From Candidatus Fimimorpha excrementavium (lineage in GTDB: Bacteria > Bacillota > Clostridia > Lachnospirales > Lachnospiraceae), in NCBI GenBank assembly GCA_018710785.1, contig DVJD01000064.1, positions 1-41,970 of the forward strand: 41,970 bases of DNA, written 5' to 3'. The notes beneath the pieces were generated by a model. It saw nothing but the letters and a program-made list of their open reading frames with translations. It was not told the DNA's origin and searched no databases. The translations under genes and the position numbers were made by a program. Below, one piece after another: positions 18,002-26,504 of the stretch. Every line of letters starts with the position of its first letter. The first letter of the stretch is position 1.

Positions 18002-19231
18002 TTACTCAAAATCACTTCCCGACACAAAGTTAACATGATACAGATCCGCAAACTGCTGCGCAAATGTCCCTTCCTGCCCAATGATGGTAAATGCCGGACA
18101 ATAATCAAATGCCCCCTGTCCAATCTCTGTCAGAGTGGACGGCAGAACAATCTGATTCAATGATGTACAGTTGTACAGAGCATTTTCTCCGATCTCCACC
18201 ACACCTTCCGGAATATACAGTCTTTGAAGGCTGTAGCAGTCGCTGAACGCATCGGCATCAATGTAGCGCACGGGGTATCCGTTCACTTCGGATGCCACAT
18301 AAATCTCCGCTGCATCTCCGGTATACTTGCCAACATACGCTTCTCCGCCGCGGAAATGATACGTCAGACCATCCTGAACCACCGGTTCCGGCTCCGGCTC
18401 TGTCGTTTCCGGCTCCGTCGTCTCTTCCACAGTGGTCTCTTCCTCTGTCGTCTCTGCTTCCGTCGTGGTTTCCGCCACCGTCGTTTCAGGAGCCGTGGTT
18501 GTGGCTTCCTGGGGTTCTGTGGCACGTTCCTCTGTCGTCTCCACAGCCTCCGCGGTGGACGCCAGCGTAGGTTCCGTCGCCGCTTCTGTACCCGAAGAAG
18601 CATTTGCTGCCGGTCTTGTGGCAGGCACATATCCCCCTCCATTGCCGCTGAATACGTTGAACAATACGATGGCCAATACAATGATGGCCGCCACGACACC
18701 TATGATCCCTGCAAAAAGTCCCACGGGAGGTCTCCCTCCATCTGTCTTTTCCTCATCCTGATAATCGTATTCGTCGAAATCGTAATCATCCTCGTCATCG
18801 TAAAGAGGTTCTTCGGGTTCTTCCTCCGGTTTTGGCGGCTGTGCAGGAGCTGCCGGGCGCCTCTTCTTCATCCCGGGCATCACATCCAGTTCCGGCTCTG
18901 CCTTCTTTTCTTTATCAGCAGGCCCGCTGCTCTTTCTCTCTGCCTTATCTGCGCTCTGCTCTTCTGCCAGCCTTTCCATAGCCTTCTTTCTCTGCAGATC
19001 TTCCCACATCTGGGCGCGTTTCTTTTGGCTCAGGTCGACTTCAATCGTTTGCTCTTCTTTCTTCTGTTCCGGCTGGTTATCCGTTTCGCCCCAGTCTATA
19101 CCCTTCGTAAAGTCCACCTTATCCACCCAGGAGATATCTTCGCTGTCGCTCTGAGTCTCTATCTTGGTCCCGCATTTTTTGCAAAATACGGCATCCTCAT
19201 CATTCTCAGTTCCGCAATTGGGACACTTCAT
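18002..19231 (-). CDS. Zinc-ribbon, membrane-anchored BspA-type LRR protein
   Basis: About 409 aa. The N-terminus is a zinc ribbon (MKCPNCGTENDEDAVFCKKCG, two CxxC pairs), followed by an acidic and Pro-rich cytoplasmic stretch to about residue 170. One membrane segment follows (VGLFAGIIGVVAAIIVLAIVLF, about 178-199). A Thr/Glu-rich linker of about 75 residues comes next (repeats of TTE, ETTE, PETTE). The C-terminus holds BspA-like leucine-rich repeats (RYIDADAFSDCYSLQRLYIPEG; IGENALYNCTSLNQIVLP). The LRR is probably outside the cell. The ligand is unknown. The second ATG (19231) has AAAGGAG at 8 nt and is preferred to 19237. It lies 85 nt downstream of proS with no clear terminator between. 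Confidence 0.72.
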   Translation of the reverse strand: MKCPNCGTENDEDAVFCKKCGTKIETQSDSEDISWVDKVDFTKGIDWGETDNQPEQKKEEQTIEVDLSQKKRAQMWEDLQRKKAMERLAEEQSADKAERKSSGPADKEKKAEPELDVMPGMKKRRPAAPAQPPKPEEEPEEPLYDDEDDYDFDEYDYQDEEKTDGGRPPVGLFAGIIGVVAAIIVLAIVLFNVFSGNGGGYVPATRPAANASSGTEAATEPTLASTAEAVETTEERATEPQEATTTAPETTVAETTTEAETTEEETTVEETTEPETTEPEPEPVVQDGLTYHFRGGEAYVGKYTGDAAEIYVASEVNGYPVRYIDADAFSDCYSLQRLYIPEGVVEIGENALYNCTSLNQIVLPSTLTEIGQGAFDYCPAFTIIGQEGTFAQQFADLYHVNFVSGSDFE

Positions 19232-19316
19232 ATCCATTTCTCCTTTCGTATCACCGGTAACAAAAGACGATCCAACCTGTCAAGCCGACTGCTGCCAATC
19301 CATTACCGCTGTTTCT

Positions 19317-20753
19317 TTAGTATGCTTTCCCCCAGTATACCATAGCTTTCGCTTTTCTTCCACAGCAAACGCAGGTATCTGATAAATGTTCCTGCTTCCA
19401 TGGCATACAGCGGCTCGTCGCCGTGGTCTCTTCTTTGATCTTGTTTTCACAGGCTTCATCCCCGCACCACATGGCTTTGATGAATCCCGGCTTGGTGGCG
19501 ACGGTTTCTTTGAACTCATCGTAGGTTACTGCCTCATAGGTATGGGCATCTCTGTGTGCTCTGGCACGTTCCAGCATTTCTTTCTGCATCGTATCCAGCA
19601 CTTCTGCCACTTTCTCTGCCAGCTGGTCAAATTCCGCGGTAATCTTTTCTCTCGTGTCGCGCCGTACGATCACCGCATGGCCTGCCTCGATGTCCTTTGG
19701 TCCCAGTTCAATACGGACGGGGATTCCGCGCATCTCCTGCTCGGCAAACTTAAATCCCGGTCCCTTATCGGAGGCATCCAGTTTCACGCGAAGCGTCTTT
19801 GCCAGCTCTTTTCTGATCTCTTCTGCTTTCTCAAGAACGCCTTCCTTATGCTGGGCGATGGGGATCACCATCACCTGTGTCGGAGCAATCCGGGGAGGAA
19901 GCACCAGGCCGCTGTCATCTCCGTGAACCATGATGATGGCGCCGATCAGACGGGTCGTCATTCCCCAGGACGTCTGATGCACGTATTTTAATGTGTTATC
20001 CTTATCCGTAAACTGGATTCCGAAGGCTTTCGCAAACCCATCGCCGAAATTATGGCTGGTACCGGACTGGAGCGCTTTTCCGTCATGCATCAGCGCTTCG
20101 ATGGTATACGTCTCCTCTGCACCGGCAAATTTCTCCTTATCCGTCTTTTTCCCCTTAATGACAGGGATGGCCAGCACTTCCTCACAAAAATCCGCATACA
20201 GATTTAACATCTGTACCGTCCGTTCCTCTGCCTCCTGGGCCGTGGCATGGGCCGTGTGGCCTTCCTGCCACAGAAACTCACGGGAACGCAGGAACGGTCT
20301 GGTTTCCTTCTCCCAGCGCACAACGGAACACCACTGATTATACACCCTGGGCAGATCACGGTAAGAGTGGATATCCCTGGCATAGAAGTCGCAAAACAGG
20401 GTCTCGGAGGTCGGTCTCACACACATGGGCTCCGTCAGCTCATTTAATCCGCCTTTCGTCACCCAGGCCACTTCCGGCGCAAATCCCTCCACATGATCCT
20501 TTTCCTTCTGCAGAAGGCTTTCCGGAATGAATATGGGCATATATACATTTTCCACTCCGGTTTCCTTAAAGCGGGCATCCAGCTTCTTCTGGATATTTTC
20601 CCAGATGGCATACCCTGCGGGTTTGATGACCATACATCCTTTTACACTGGAATAATCCACCAATTCTGCTTTCTTCACCACATCCGTATACCACTGAGCA
20701 AAATCCTGCTCCATGGATGTGATTGCTTCCACCATTTTCTTTTCCTTTGCCAT
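19317..20753 (-). CDS. proS: Prolyl-tRNA synthetase, archaeal/eukaryote-like type
   Basis: A 478-aa class II synthetase charging tRNA-Pro. It lacks the inserted editing (INS) domain of the large bacterial form. Class II motif 2 is [21 protein letters not shown], followed by the [12 protein letters not shown] region. The C-terminal zinc-like extension carries four cysteines (MWCGDEACE...[12 protein letters not shown]) and ends in YWGKAY, as in the type-3 ProRS family. The start at 20753 has AAAGGAAAAGAAG upstream; the longer in-frame start is rejected. It is preceded by a T-box leader with its own promoter inside the end of the upstream ytvI-like gene. Confidence 0.95.
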   Translation of the reverse strand: MAKEKKMVEAITSMEQDFAQWYTDVVKKAELVDYSSVKGCMVIKPAGYAIWENIQKKLDARFKETGVENVYMPIFIPESLLQKEKDHVEGFAPEVAWVTKGGLNELTEPMCVRPTSETLFCDFYARDIHSYRDLPRVYNQWCSVVRWEKETRPFLRSREFLWQEGHTAHATAQEAEERTVQMLNLYADFCEEVLAIPVIKGKKTDKEKFAGAEETYTIEALMHDGKALQSGTSHNFGDGFAKAFGIQFTDKDNTLKYVHQTSWGMTTRLIGAIIMVHGDDSGLVLPPRIAPTQVMVIPIAQHKEGVLEKAEEIRKELAKTLRVKLDASDKGPGFKFAEQEMRGIPVRIELGPKDIEAGHAVIVRRDTREKITAEFDQLAEKVAEVLDTMQKEMLERARAHRDAHTYEAVTYDEFKETVATKPGFIKAMWCGDEACENKIKEETTATSRCMPWKQEHLSDTCVCCGRKAKAMVYWGKAY

Positions 20754-20794
20754 GTCTTCTTTTCCTTTCCGCATGATTTTGATTCCGGGGACAG

Positions 20795-21021
20795 AAAAAA
20801 AGCCTCCGATCCCCGCAAGGGACCGAAGGTTTCGGCGGTACCACCCTTATTAACAGCCATAAGCTGTTCACTCATTGCACCGTTAACGCCGGTTCTACGC
20901 TGCATTTTTCATACAGAGCTCCGGGGCCGGTTCCGTATCCGTCTCTGAGATGCCTCTCACCCGCCGCATCCTCTCTGTCAGTCCGGTTTTACGTACTATT
21001 CCCTTTCATCGCCGTTTATGT
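20795..21021 (-). ncRNA. T-box leader of proS
   Basis: The minus strand carries the T-box sequence AAGGGTGGTACCGCC (around 20834-20848), which pairs with the NCCA end of uncharged tRNA in the antiterminator. A terminator stem (CCTTCGGTCCC... against GGGGATCGGAGG) and a T7 tract (20801-20795) follow. Upstream sequence (20850-21021) has stem-I hallmarks such as AGAGAGGATGCGG. Uncharged tRNA-Pro is the expected effector, inferred from proS; I did not assign the specifier codon with certainty. Confidence 0.9.
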
Positions 21022-21027
21022 GGCTTT

Positions 21028-21056
21028 ATTTTAAGACGAATAGCAGATTTTGTCAA
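21028..21056 (-). promoter_or_regulatory. Sigma-A promoter for the proS T-box
   Basis: Minus-strand TTGACA (21051-21056), a 17-bp spacer, TAAAAT (21028-21033). It overlaps the last codons and stop of the ytvI-like gene, so proS has an independent transcript starting near 21021. Confidence 0.75.
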
Positions 21057-22059
21057 TCTCTTTTACCAAAATCCAGCCAATGGGACCGAGAAAAAGGCCA
21101 ATAATCCCAAACAGTTTTAAGCCGATATACATGGCGGCCATGGTCTGAAGAGCCGACAGACCAATCTTTCCTCCCAGCAGCCTGGCTTCCATGATTTCCC
21201 GCAGGAAGTAACAGATGCCATATAACATCGCCAGCCAAACGGCTGTCCAGACCTGTCCCCGGATCAATTCCGCCGCGATCCATGGGATAAACACCGTCCC
21301 CGTCCCGAACAGCGGAAGCGCGTCCAAAAGGCCGATCAAAGCGCCAAACAAAATTCCATAGGTGTTCCCCATCAGAGTCAGCCCTGTCATGCAGATGGCT
21401 GTCGTCATGAGCATGATGATTCCTTCCACCTTCAGATAGGCGCCGCATACATTTCCCATACGCCTGCCGATCAGGGTGATTTCCCGGCGAAACATGGATT
21501 CTTCCCTCCATTTTCGGATGGAATCCCTCTCCCCGATGATCAGAACAGCCGAAATCACCGCCACTGTGCTGACGGTAAACAGTTCCGCCAGCCACTTTAC
21601 CACCGGGATGGAGTTCGTCATCACATAGGGCATGACAAATGAGATCATATTGTCCTCTGCCCCTTCCGTCATGATCCGAAGCTGTCCCATGACACTGCCG
21701 CTCTCCAGATGCAGGAGATGCTCCAGCTGCCGACAAATCCCATTCAGATACCCGCATGCCTTATCCACGTATTCCGGTATCTTATCCACAAAAAAATCCA
21801 ACTGTTCCACCAGTTTTCCACCAATTATCCACAATATCCACAAAAATCCGCCGAAGTACAGAAGCAGCATCAGACTCGCCGCCCATGTTTTCGGTATTCG
21901 GAGCCGATTATTGAAAAAGCGGACAGCCGGCCACACAGCCTGTGCCAGAAGAAAGGCAATGAAAAAAGGAATAACGAGGGGCAGCAGGTACCTGAAGGTC
22001 AAATAGACTGCCCCGGTTATTCCAATGATGGTTATTGCTCTCTTTTGTTTTCTGCTCAT
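21031..22059 (-). CDS. AI-2E family transporter / YtvI-like sporulation membrane protein
   Basis: A 342-aa protein of the AI-2E permease family with about seven membrane helices (YLLPLVIPFFIAFLLAQAVW; FGALIGLLDALPLFGTGTVFIPW; FGIIGLFLGPIGWILVKEI). The DALPLFGTG motif fits the YtvI subgroup, found in spore formers. The substrate is unknown; the AI-2 name is historical. The start at 22059 (MSRKQKRAI) is preferred to a TTG at 22101. A sequence resembling a sigma-E promoter lies about 50 bp upstream (22105-22132). The 3' end contains the proS promoter. Confidence 0.82.
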   Translation of the reverse strand: MSRKQKRAITIIGITGAVYLTFRYLLPLVIPFFIAFLLAQAVWPAVRFFNNRLRIPKTWAASLMLLLYFGGFLWILWIIGGKLVEQLDFFVDKIPEYVDKACGYLNGICRQLEHLLHLESGSVMGQLRIMTEGAEDNMISFVMPYVMTNSIPVVKWLAELFTVSTVAVISAVLIIGERDSIRKWREESMFRREITLIGRRMGNVCGAYLKVEGIIMLMTTAICMTGLTLMGNTYGILFGALIGLLDALPLFGTGTVFIPWIAAELIRGQVWTAVWLAMLYGICYFLREIMEARLLGGKIGLSALQTMAAMYIGLKLFGIIGLFLGPIGWILVKEIDKICYSS

Positions 22060-22104
22060 GAGCCATCTTTCGTCCCTTCTGTTCTTTTCTGTTTTGTACA
22101 AGAA

Positions 22105-22132
22105 CTAGTATGATTCAAAAGGGAAAAAATAT
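22105..22132 (-). promoter_or_regulatory. Possible sigma-E (mother-cell) promoter for the ytvI-like gene
   Basis: On the minus strand, GCATATT (the ATATT core at 22128-22132), then 15 bp, then CATACTAG (22112-22105). This resembles the Bacillus sigma-E consensus (KMATATT, 14-15 bp, CATACANT), with two mismatches in the -10. The downstream product is a family annotated as sporulation-related, which supports the call. Firmicute consensus knowledge only; not tested. Confidence 0.4.
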
Positions 22133-22173
22133 GCGCATGGCGGCAGTGGAAATCATTTCCTTTTTGGCGTATT

Positions 22174-24063
22174 TTACTGAGAATCGTTTTTCCGCTGGCG
22201 ATATGATGCGCAGATGGAAACCTCCCGCGTTCTGCCGTCTGTATCGTCCCCGCCCGTCTGGCCGGGCTCATTCGGATTCAAAATCAGATCCAAGAGATAT
22301 ACTTCCACATCCGGTTCATCCGCTTTTCTCTTATAGCTGGTTTGGGATACAAAAAAGGTCCCCTTGCTTCCTGTCAGGACGAGTTCTCCCTTATTTCCGC
22401 GGATCACCGCCTGGTTCTTCTCCACCGTTACCGGAAATTTCGTGATCAGCCGCTCGGTAAGCGGACGGACGGCATCCGCAAATACGGCGGTATCCTGAAT
22501 CAGCAGGGACGGATTCTCTTTCTTTGCAAACGTCAGTTTTCTTAAGAGGGATTTCAGTCCGCTGCCGGGATACGCCTTGGCGATGTCAGCGGAAAATGTG
22601 ACCGCATCCTCTCCGATGACCGCGTCCACCTTTTCGGCACAGGACTGTCTGCCCTCTTTTTGGAATATACCGTCCACGATGGGCACCGAATGGCCCTGGG
22701 AGCCATTGACCAGCATCTGATAGCGCTCGTCGCCAAAATACTGCTTCGTATACAGACCGCCGCCCAAATCGCATAAAAACACCTCTTCATCCACATCAAA
22801 CAGGAAGCTTCCCAGATCATTATGATTATGGGGCTCGTCATTATGGCCGCCCTTCGCGGCAAAGGCGGCGGTATGGCCGCCCATGGTTTTGCGGCTGATC
22901 ACCCACTGGGCATCCGGCAGATACAAATCCTGGTCAGAAAATGGACGGATGGGCTCCTCGGGATCACTCCAGAGGAAGCTGCGTACCACAGTGGTCCAAT
23001 ACTCCGTATTTCCCATCATGGGTTTTGCGCACGCCAGAGGCGGGATCTCCACTTCCGGATACTGTTTCTTCAGATAATAGGCGATGGCATACTCATACTG
23101 CACCTGAGGCGCGCAGTCGGAAAAACTGATGGTATTGACGCCGTTTAAAAAGGAACGCTGTTCAAACAGCGCCACATTCCTCACATGGTCATTTTCAAAC
23201 AAGTCAATGGCACCATCGGTTCTTCTGCGAAGCAAATCGGCGAAATAAATGAAATTGCCGAATCCGTAGTCCCAGTATCCCAGGCCCTCCTGACACACGC
23301 CGTCTTCTCCGAATCCTGTCAGGAAGCAATCCATGGCATCGGTCACACGGCTTAAAATCGGCGCCAGCATACGGCTGTCATCGATCATATAAATGGCTGC
23401 GATACCGATATTTCCGGCACAAACCGCCGACCAGTTGAACTCGGCCGTCTCCCAGAAAAACGGCGTATTAATCTGCATAAACGGCTCCAATACCCGTTCT
23501 CTTATGAGTGTCCTGGCCCGGTATACCACGATGGGAGCCAGTTTATCTTCAAACATGGCCGTAACCTCTGCCAAAATGGAAGCCGTGGCAGCCGCGCATA
23601 AATCGATCATCGTCTCCTGCTTCCGGTAATAGGGCCGCATCTTTCCATCTCCCCTGGGGGGATCATTTAAGGTCTCCACCACCTTCGTCCCGCCATACTG
23701 GAAATGGGCCGTCAGACACCAGGAATACTCATCGCAGATGGCCCAGATGATATCCTCCAGATCCGCCGCATGGGTCCCATCAATCAGGCACGCCATGGCA
23801 AAGGCGATCAGCATTTCTCTGTGCTCCATATAGATTCTTTGAAATTCCGTCCGGTCTCCTGTCTCATCGAACAGCTTAAAATATGAGTATTTAATGCTTC
23901 TGATGTCCTGCTTTGAAAAACGCTCTGCCTTCTCCCGGCATGTCTTCACATGGGGCGCATAAAACGGATGATTTCGAATCTGCTCCAGTTTTCCCTCATC
24001 CGCCAGCAGGAGAGGTTTTCCCTCCCCATTCTGTAATCCCCGCATCATCGTTGTAATGTTCAT
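22174..24063 (-). CDS. Heparinase II/III family protein (second copy type)
   Basis: A 629-aa protein of the heparinase II/III superfamily. The helical N-terminal region includes FNWSAVCAGNIGIAAIYM and GYWDYGFGNFIYFADLL, and the C-terminal sheet domain has AAKGGHNDEPHNHNDLGSFLFDVDEEVFLCDLG, the conserved His/Asn-rich segment. It has no signal peptide, so it probably acts on imported oligosaccharides. It is clearly diverged from the protein at 2.3-4.3 kb. GGAGG lies 7 nt before the start, and the gene begins 17 nt after the RluA-family gene stop, in the same transcript direction. No transporter or regulator adjoins it. Confidence 0.82.
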   Translation of the reverse strand: MNITTMMRGLQNGEGKPLLLADEGKLEQIRNHPFYAPHVKTCREKAERFSKQDIRSIKYSYFKLFDETGDRTEFQRIYMEHREMLIAFAMACLIDGTHAADLEDIIWAICDEYSWCLTAHFQYGGTKVVETLNDPPRGDGKMRPYYRKQETMIDLCAAATASILAEVTAMFEDKLAPIVVYRARTLIRERVLEPFMQINTPFFWETAEFNWSAVCAGNIGIAAIYMIDDSRMLAPILSRVTDAMDCFLTGFGEDGVCQEGLGYWDYGFGNFIYFADLLRRRTDGAIDLFENDHVRNVALFEQRSFLNGVNTISFSDCAPQVQYEYAIAYYLKKQYPEVEIPPLACAKPMMGNTEYWTTVVRSFLWSDPEEPIRPFSDQDLYLPDAQWVISRKTMGGHTAAFAAKGGHNDEPHNHNDLGSFLFDVDEEVFLCDLGGGLYTKQYFGDERYQMLVNGSQGHSVPIVDGIFQKEGRQSCAEKVDAVIGEDAVTFSADIAKAYPGSGLKSLLRKLTFAKKENPSLLIQDTAVFADAVRPLTERLITKFPVTVEKNQAVIRGNKGELVLTGSKGTFFVSQTSYKRKADEPDVEVYLLDLILNPNEPGQTGGDDTDGRTREVSICASYRQRKNDSQ

Positions 24064-24080
24064 TTGCCAACCTCCTTTTT

Positions 24081-24767
24081 TTACTCCCAGGTAAATGTCT
24101 GCCTTCTCCCCGTAACCGGATGAACAAAGGAGAGGGAGTGGGCGCAAAGGCCAATCATCGGTCCTCCCCTTTTTCCCGCAAAATCAGGATTATACCGCGT
24201 ATCCCATAAAAGCGGGCACCCTGCATGGGAAAACTGCACCCGTATCTGATGGTGACGTCCCGTGATCAGTTCAATCTCCACCATGGATCGCTCCCCTTCC
24301 TCCCCGCCTGCCGCTGACAGAAGCCCATCCAGGCCATGAAACACGGAAAAATCCACGGTTTCATAATGCAGCACCGCTTTTTTGGCACCCTTTTCCGTTT
24401 TGTCTGCCACCCGGGACAGATTCGTCCTCCCATCCTTCACCAGATAGTCCTCCAGCGTTCCCTTCTCCGGATGCATTCTGCCGCAAAGGATGGCATAATA
24501 CCTCTTTTTCATCGTTCCATTTTGAACCTGTCGGCTCAAATCGGCAGCCGCCTGCTTCGTCTTCGCATAAACCATCACGCCGCAGACGGGTCTGTCCAGC
24601 CGGTGAATCACCCCGACATAGCTCGTCCTGCCGCCGGATTTTCTATAAAGATAATTGCGGATTTCACTTTCCAGATCCATAGAAAATCCCCGTCCTCCCT
24701 GGGATTCCACTCCGGCCGGTTTTCTCACTACAATCACCGCTTCATCTTCCATCACAATATCCAACAT
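24081..24767 (-). CDS. RluA-family pseudouridine synthase
   Basis: About 228 aa, an RNA pseudouridine synthase of the RluA/YqcC branch. The catalytic aspartate is in GVIHRLDRPVCGVMV. Other family motifs are the N-terminal VRKPAGVESQGG, RYYAILCGRM, and GRHHQIRVQFSHAGCPLLWD. No S4 domain is seen, fitting the short, S4-less subgroup. The target uridine is not determined. The start at 24767 has GGGAG 6 nt upstream. It lies between metK and the second heparinase-family gene. Confidence 0.85.
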   Translation of the reverse strand: MLDIVMEDEAVIVVRKPAGVESQGGRGFSMDLESEIRNYLYRKSGGRTSYVGVIHRLDRPVCGVMVYAKTKQAAADLSRQVQNGTMKKRYYAILCGRMHPEKGTLEDYLVKDGRTNLSRVADKTEKGAKKAVLHYETVDFSVFHGLDGLLSAAGGEEGERSMVEIELITGRHHQIRVQFSHAGCPLLWDTRYNPDFAGKRGGPMIGLCAHSLSFVHPVTGRRQTFTWE

Positions 24768-24925
24768 CACGGTCTCCCATTCCAGCTTTCCTTCACCGAT
24801 TCCCCATCGGATAGAGAAAGAGAAGCCCCAGAGACCGGCCATCGGCTCCCTTTCCCTGCACGGTCTGAAGACCGCGCAACGGATGGGGAGTTGTCATGGT
24901 TTGGATCCTTGGGGCATCCTCTTTC

Positions 24926-26113
24926 TTACAGATACTTCTTCAAAATATCGACTTTATCCAGTTTTTCCCACGGCAAATCCAGATCATCTCTTCCGAAATG
25001 ACCATAGGCTGCTGTCTGCTTGTAAATCGGTCTGCGCAGATCCAGCATCTTAATGATACCGGCTGGTCTTAAATCAAAGTTCTCGCGGATGATCTCCACC
25101 AAACGCTCATCGGAAAGTTTTCCGGTTCCGAACGTATCCACCATGATGGATGTGGGATGAGCCACACCGATGGCATAGGACAGCTGTATCTCACAGCGGT
25201 CTGCCATACCGGCTGCCACGATGTTCTTTGCCACATAGCGGGCAGCATACGCTGCGGAACGGTCCACTTTTGTGCAGTCCTTTCCGGAAAATGCGCCGCC
25301 GCCATGGCGCGCCATACCGCCGTAGGTATCCACGATGATTTTTCTTCCCGTCAATCCGCTGTCCCCGTGAGGTCCGCCGATGACAAAGCGGCCGGTGGGA
25401 TTAATATAAAATTTCGTGTCTTCATCCACCATTTCTTTTGGAAGAATCGGATCGAAAACATAGGTTTTGATATCTTTATGAATCTGTTCCTGAGTCACAT
25501 TTTCATCGTGCTGCGTGGAAAGCACCACTGCATCCAGGCGGATCGGATGATGATTTTCATCGTATTCCACTGTCACCTGGGTTTTGCCGTCCGGACGCAG
25601 ATAGGAAAGGGTTCCGTCCTTTCTCACCTTTGTCAGCTGACGGGCCAGCTTATGTGCCAAAGCGATGGGATACGGCATGTATTCCGCCGTCTCATTGGAC
25701 GCATATCCGAACATCATACCCTGATCCCCGGCACCGATTCCGTCCAGCTCTTCTTCGCTCATTTTGTTTTCCTTTACTTCCAGGGCCTTGTCCACGCCCA
25801 TGGCGATATCCGGAGACTGCTCGTCGATGGCCGTCAGGACTCCGCAGGTGGCAGCGTCAAATCCGAACTTAGCTCTGGTGTAACCGATCTCCGCCACCGT
25901 ATCACGGACAATTTTCTGGATATCCACGTATGCCTTTGTGGTGATCTCGCCCATGACCATGACAAGGCCAGTGGTCGTACATGTCTCACATGCCACACGG
26001 CTCATGGGATCCTGCTTTAACAGCTCGTCCAGGATGGCGTCTGAAATCTGATCGCACATTTTATCCGGATGACCTTCCGTCACCGATTCCGAAGTAAATA
26101 AAAATTTTTCCAT
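24926..26113 (-). CDS. metK: S-adenosylmethionine synthetase
   Basis: A 395-aa enzyme that joins methionine and ATP to make SAM. Seen are [22 protein letters not shown] (the N-terminal ATP/Met region), [12 protein letters not shown], the central [20 protein letters not shown] loop and [19 protein letters not shown]. The start at 26113 has AGAGG 5 nt upstream; the long N-terminal extension is the translated riboswitch and leader and is rejected. Expression is controlled by the SAM-I riboswitch upstream, a textbook feedback. The 170-nt stretch between riboswitch terminator and start carries two extra perfect inverted repeats. Confidence 0.97.
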   Translation of the reverse strand: MEKFLFTSESVTEGHPDKMCDQISDAILDELLKQDPMSRVACETCTTTGLVMVMGEITTKAYVDIQKIVRDTVAEIGYTRAKFGFDAATCGVLTAIDEQSPDIAMGVDKALEVKENKMSEEELDGIGAGDQGMMFGYASNETAEYMPYPIALAHKLARQLTKVRKDGTLSYLRPDGKTQVTVEYDENHHPIRLDAVVLSTQHDENVTQEQIHKDIKTYVFDPILPKEMVDEDTKFYINPTGRFVIGGPHGDSGLTGRKIIVDTYGGMARHGGGAFSGKDCTKVDRSAAYAARYVAKNIVAAGMADRCEIQLSYAIGVAHPTSIMVDTFGTGKLSDERLVEIIRENFDLRPAGIIKMLDLRRPIYKQTAAYGHFGRDDLDLPWEKLDKVDILKKYL

Positions 26114-26146
26114 TTTTCCTCTTTTCTGCGCCGCTTTGTCGTGACA

Positions 26147-26177
26147 GAATCTGCGGGCGCGGCACGGACGCAGATTC
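26147..26177. repeat. Inverted repeat in the metK leader
   Basis: GAATCTGCG (26147-26155) and CGCAGATTC (26169-26177) with a 13-nt GC-rich loop. It lies about 34 nt upstream of the metK start, between the riboswitch terminator and the start. Confidence 0.6.
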
Positions 26178-26250
26178 CCCTGCAATTTCTTGTTCTGCGG
26201 GCATTTATTTACCAGTGGGGCGGCATATGACATTCCGCCTTTTGGCACTC

Positions 26251-26280
26251 TCCCGGGAAATGCAAACGAATTTCCCGGGA
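26251..26280. repeat. Perfect inverted repeat in the metK leader
   Basis: TCCCGGGAAAT (26251-26261) and ATTTCCCGGGA (26270-26280) form an 11-bp stem with an 8-nt loop, immediately after the riboswitch terminator T-tract. Its CCGGGAAA core resembles the hairpin at 1524-1561. Confidence 0.6.
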
Positions 26281-26283
26281 TAC

Positions 26284-26429
26284 AAAAAAGCCTGCCGTGG
26301 GAGGCAGACTTTTCATATATTTGATTCCACCTCTTATTGTTCGATTGCTCGCTCAGGTTGGCACCTTCCTTAAAAGGGGTTGCCGTGACTTCATCGATCC
26401 TATGTATCTCCATCACTCCAAATAAGAGA
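26284..26429 (-). ncRNA. SAM-I (S-box) riboswitch upstream of metK
   Basis: On the minus strand P1 pairs TCTCTTATT (26429-26421) with AATAAGAGG (26338-26330). Between them lie the family's conserved segments GATGAAGTCACGGCAACC and GGTGCCAACCTG. The aptamer is followed by a terminator, GTCTGCC (26309-26303) against GGCAGGC (26296-26290) with T6 (26289-26284). SAM binding should favour the terminator. Confidence 0.92.
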
Positions 26430-26504
26430 AATTGCTTTTTTCAGTTTTCAGTTACATGACTCGATCTGATTATAACCGAATCTTCCTATTTTTGCAACAA
26501 CTTT

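Noticed and set aside
18224-19345. A 373-codon plus-strand frame across the zinc-ribbon/LRR gene
   Set aside because: The Arg/Leu-rich translation arises from the antisense of the Thr/Glu-rich linker; no ribosome binding site is present.
20850-21021. Exact proline specifier codon of the T-box
   Set aside because: Several CCN triplets fall in the stem-I region and the internal loop could not be placed with certainty by eye.
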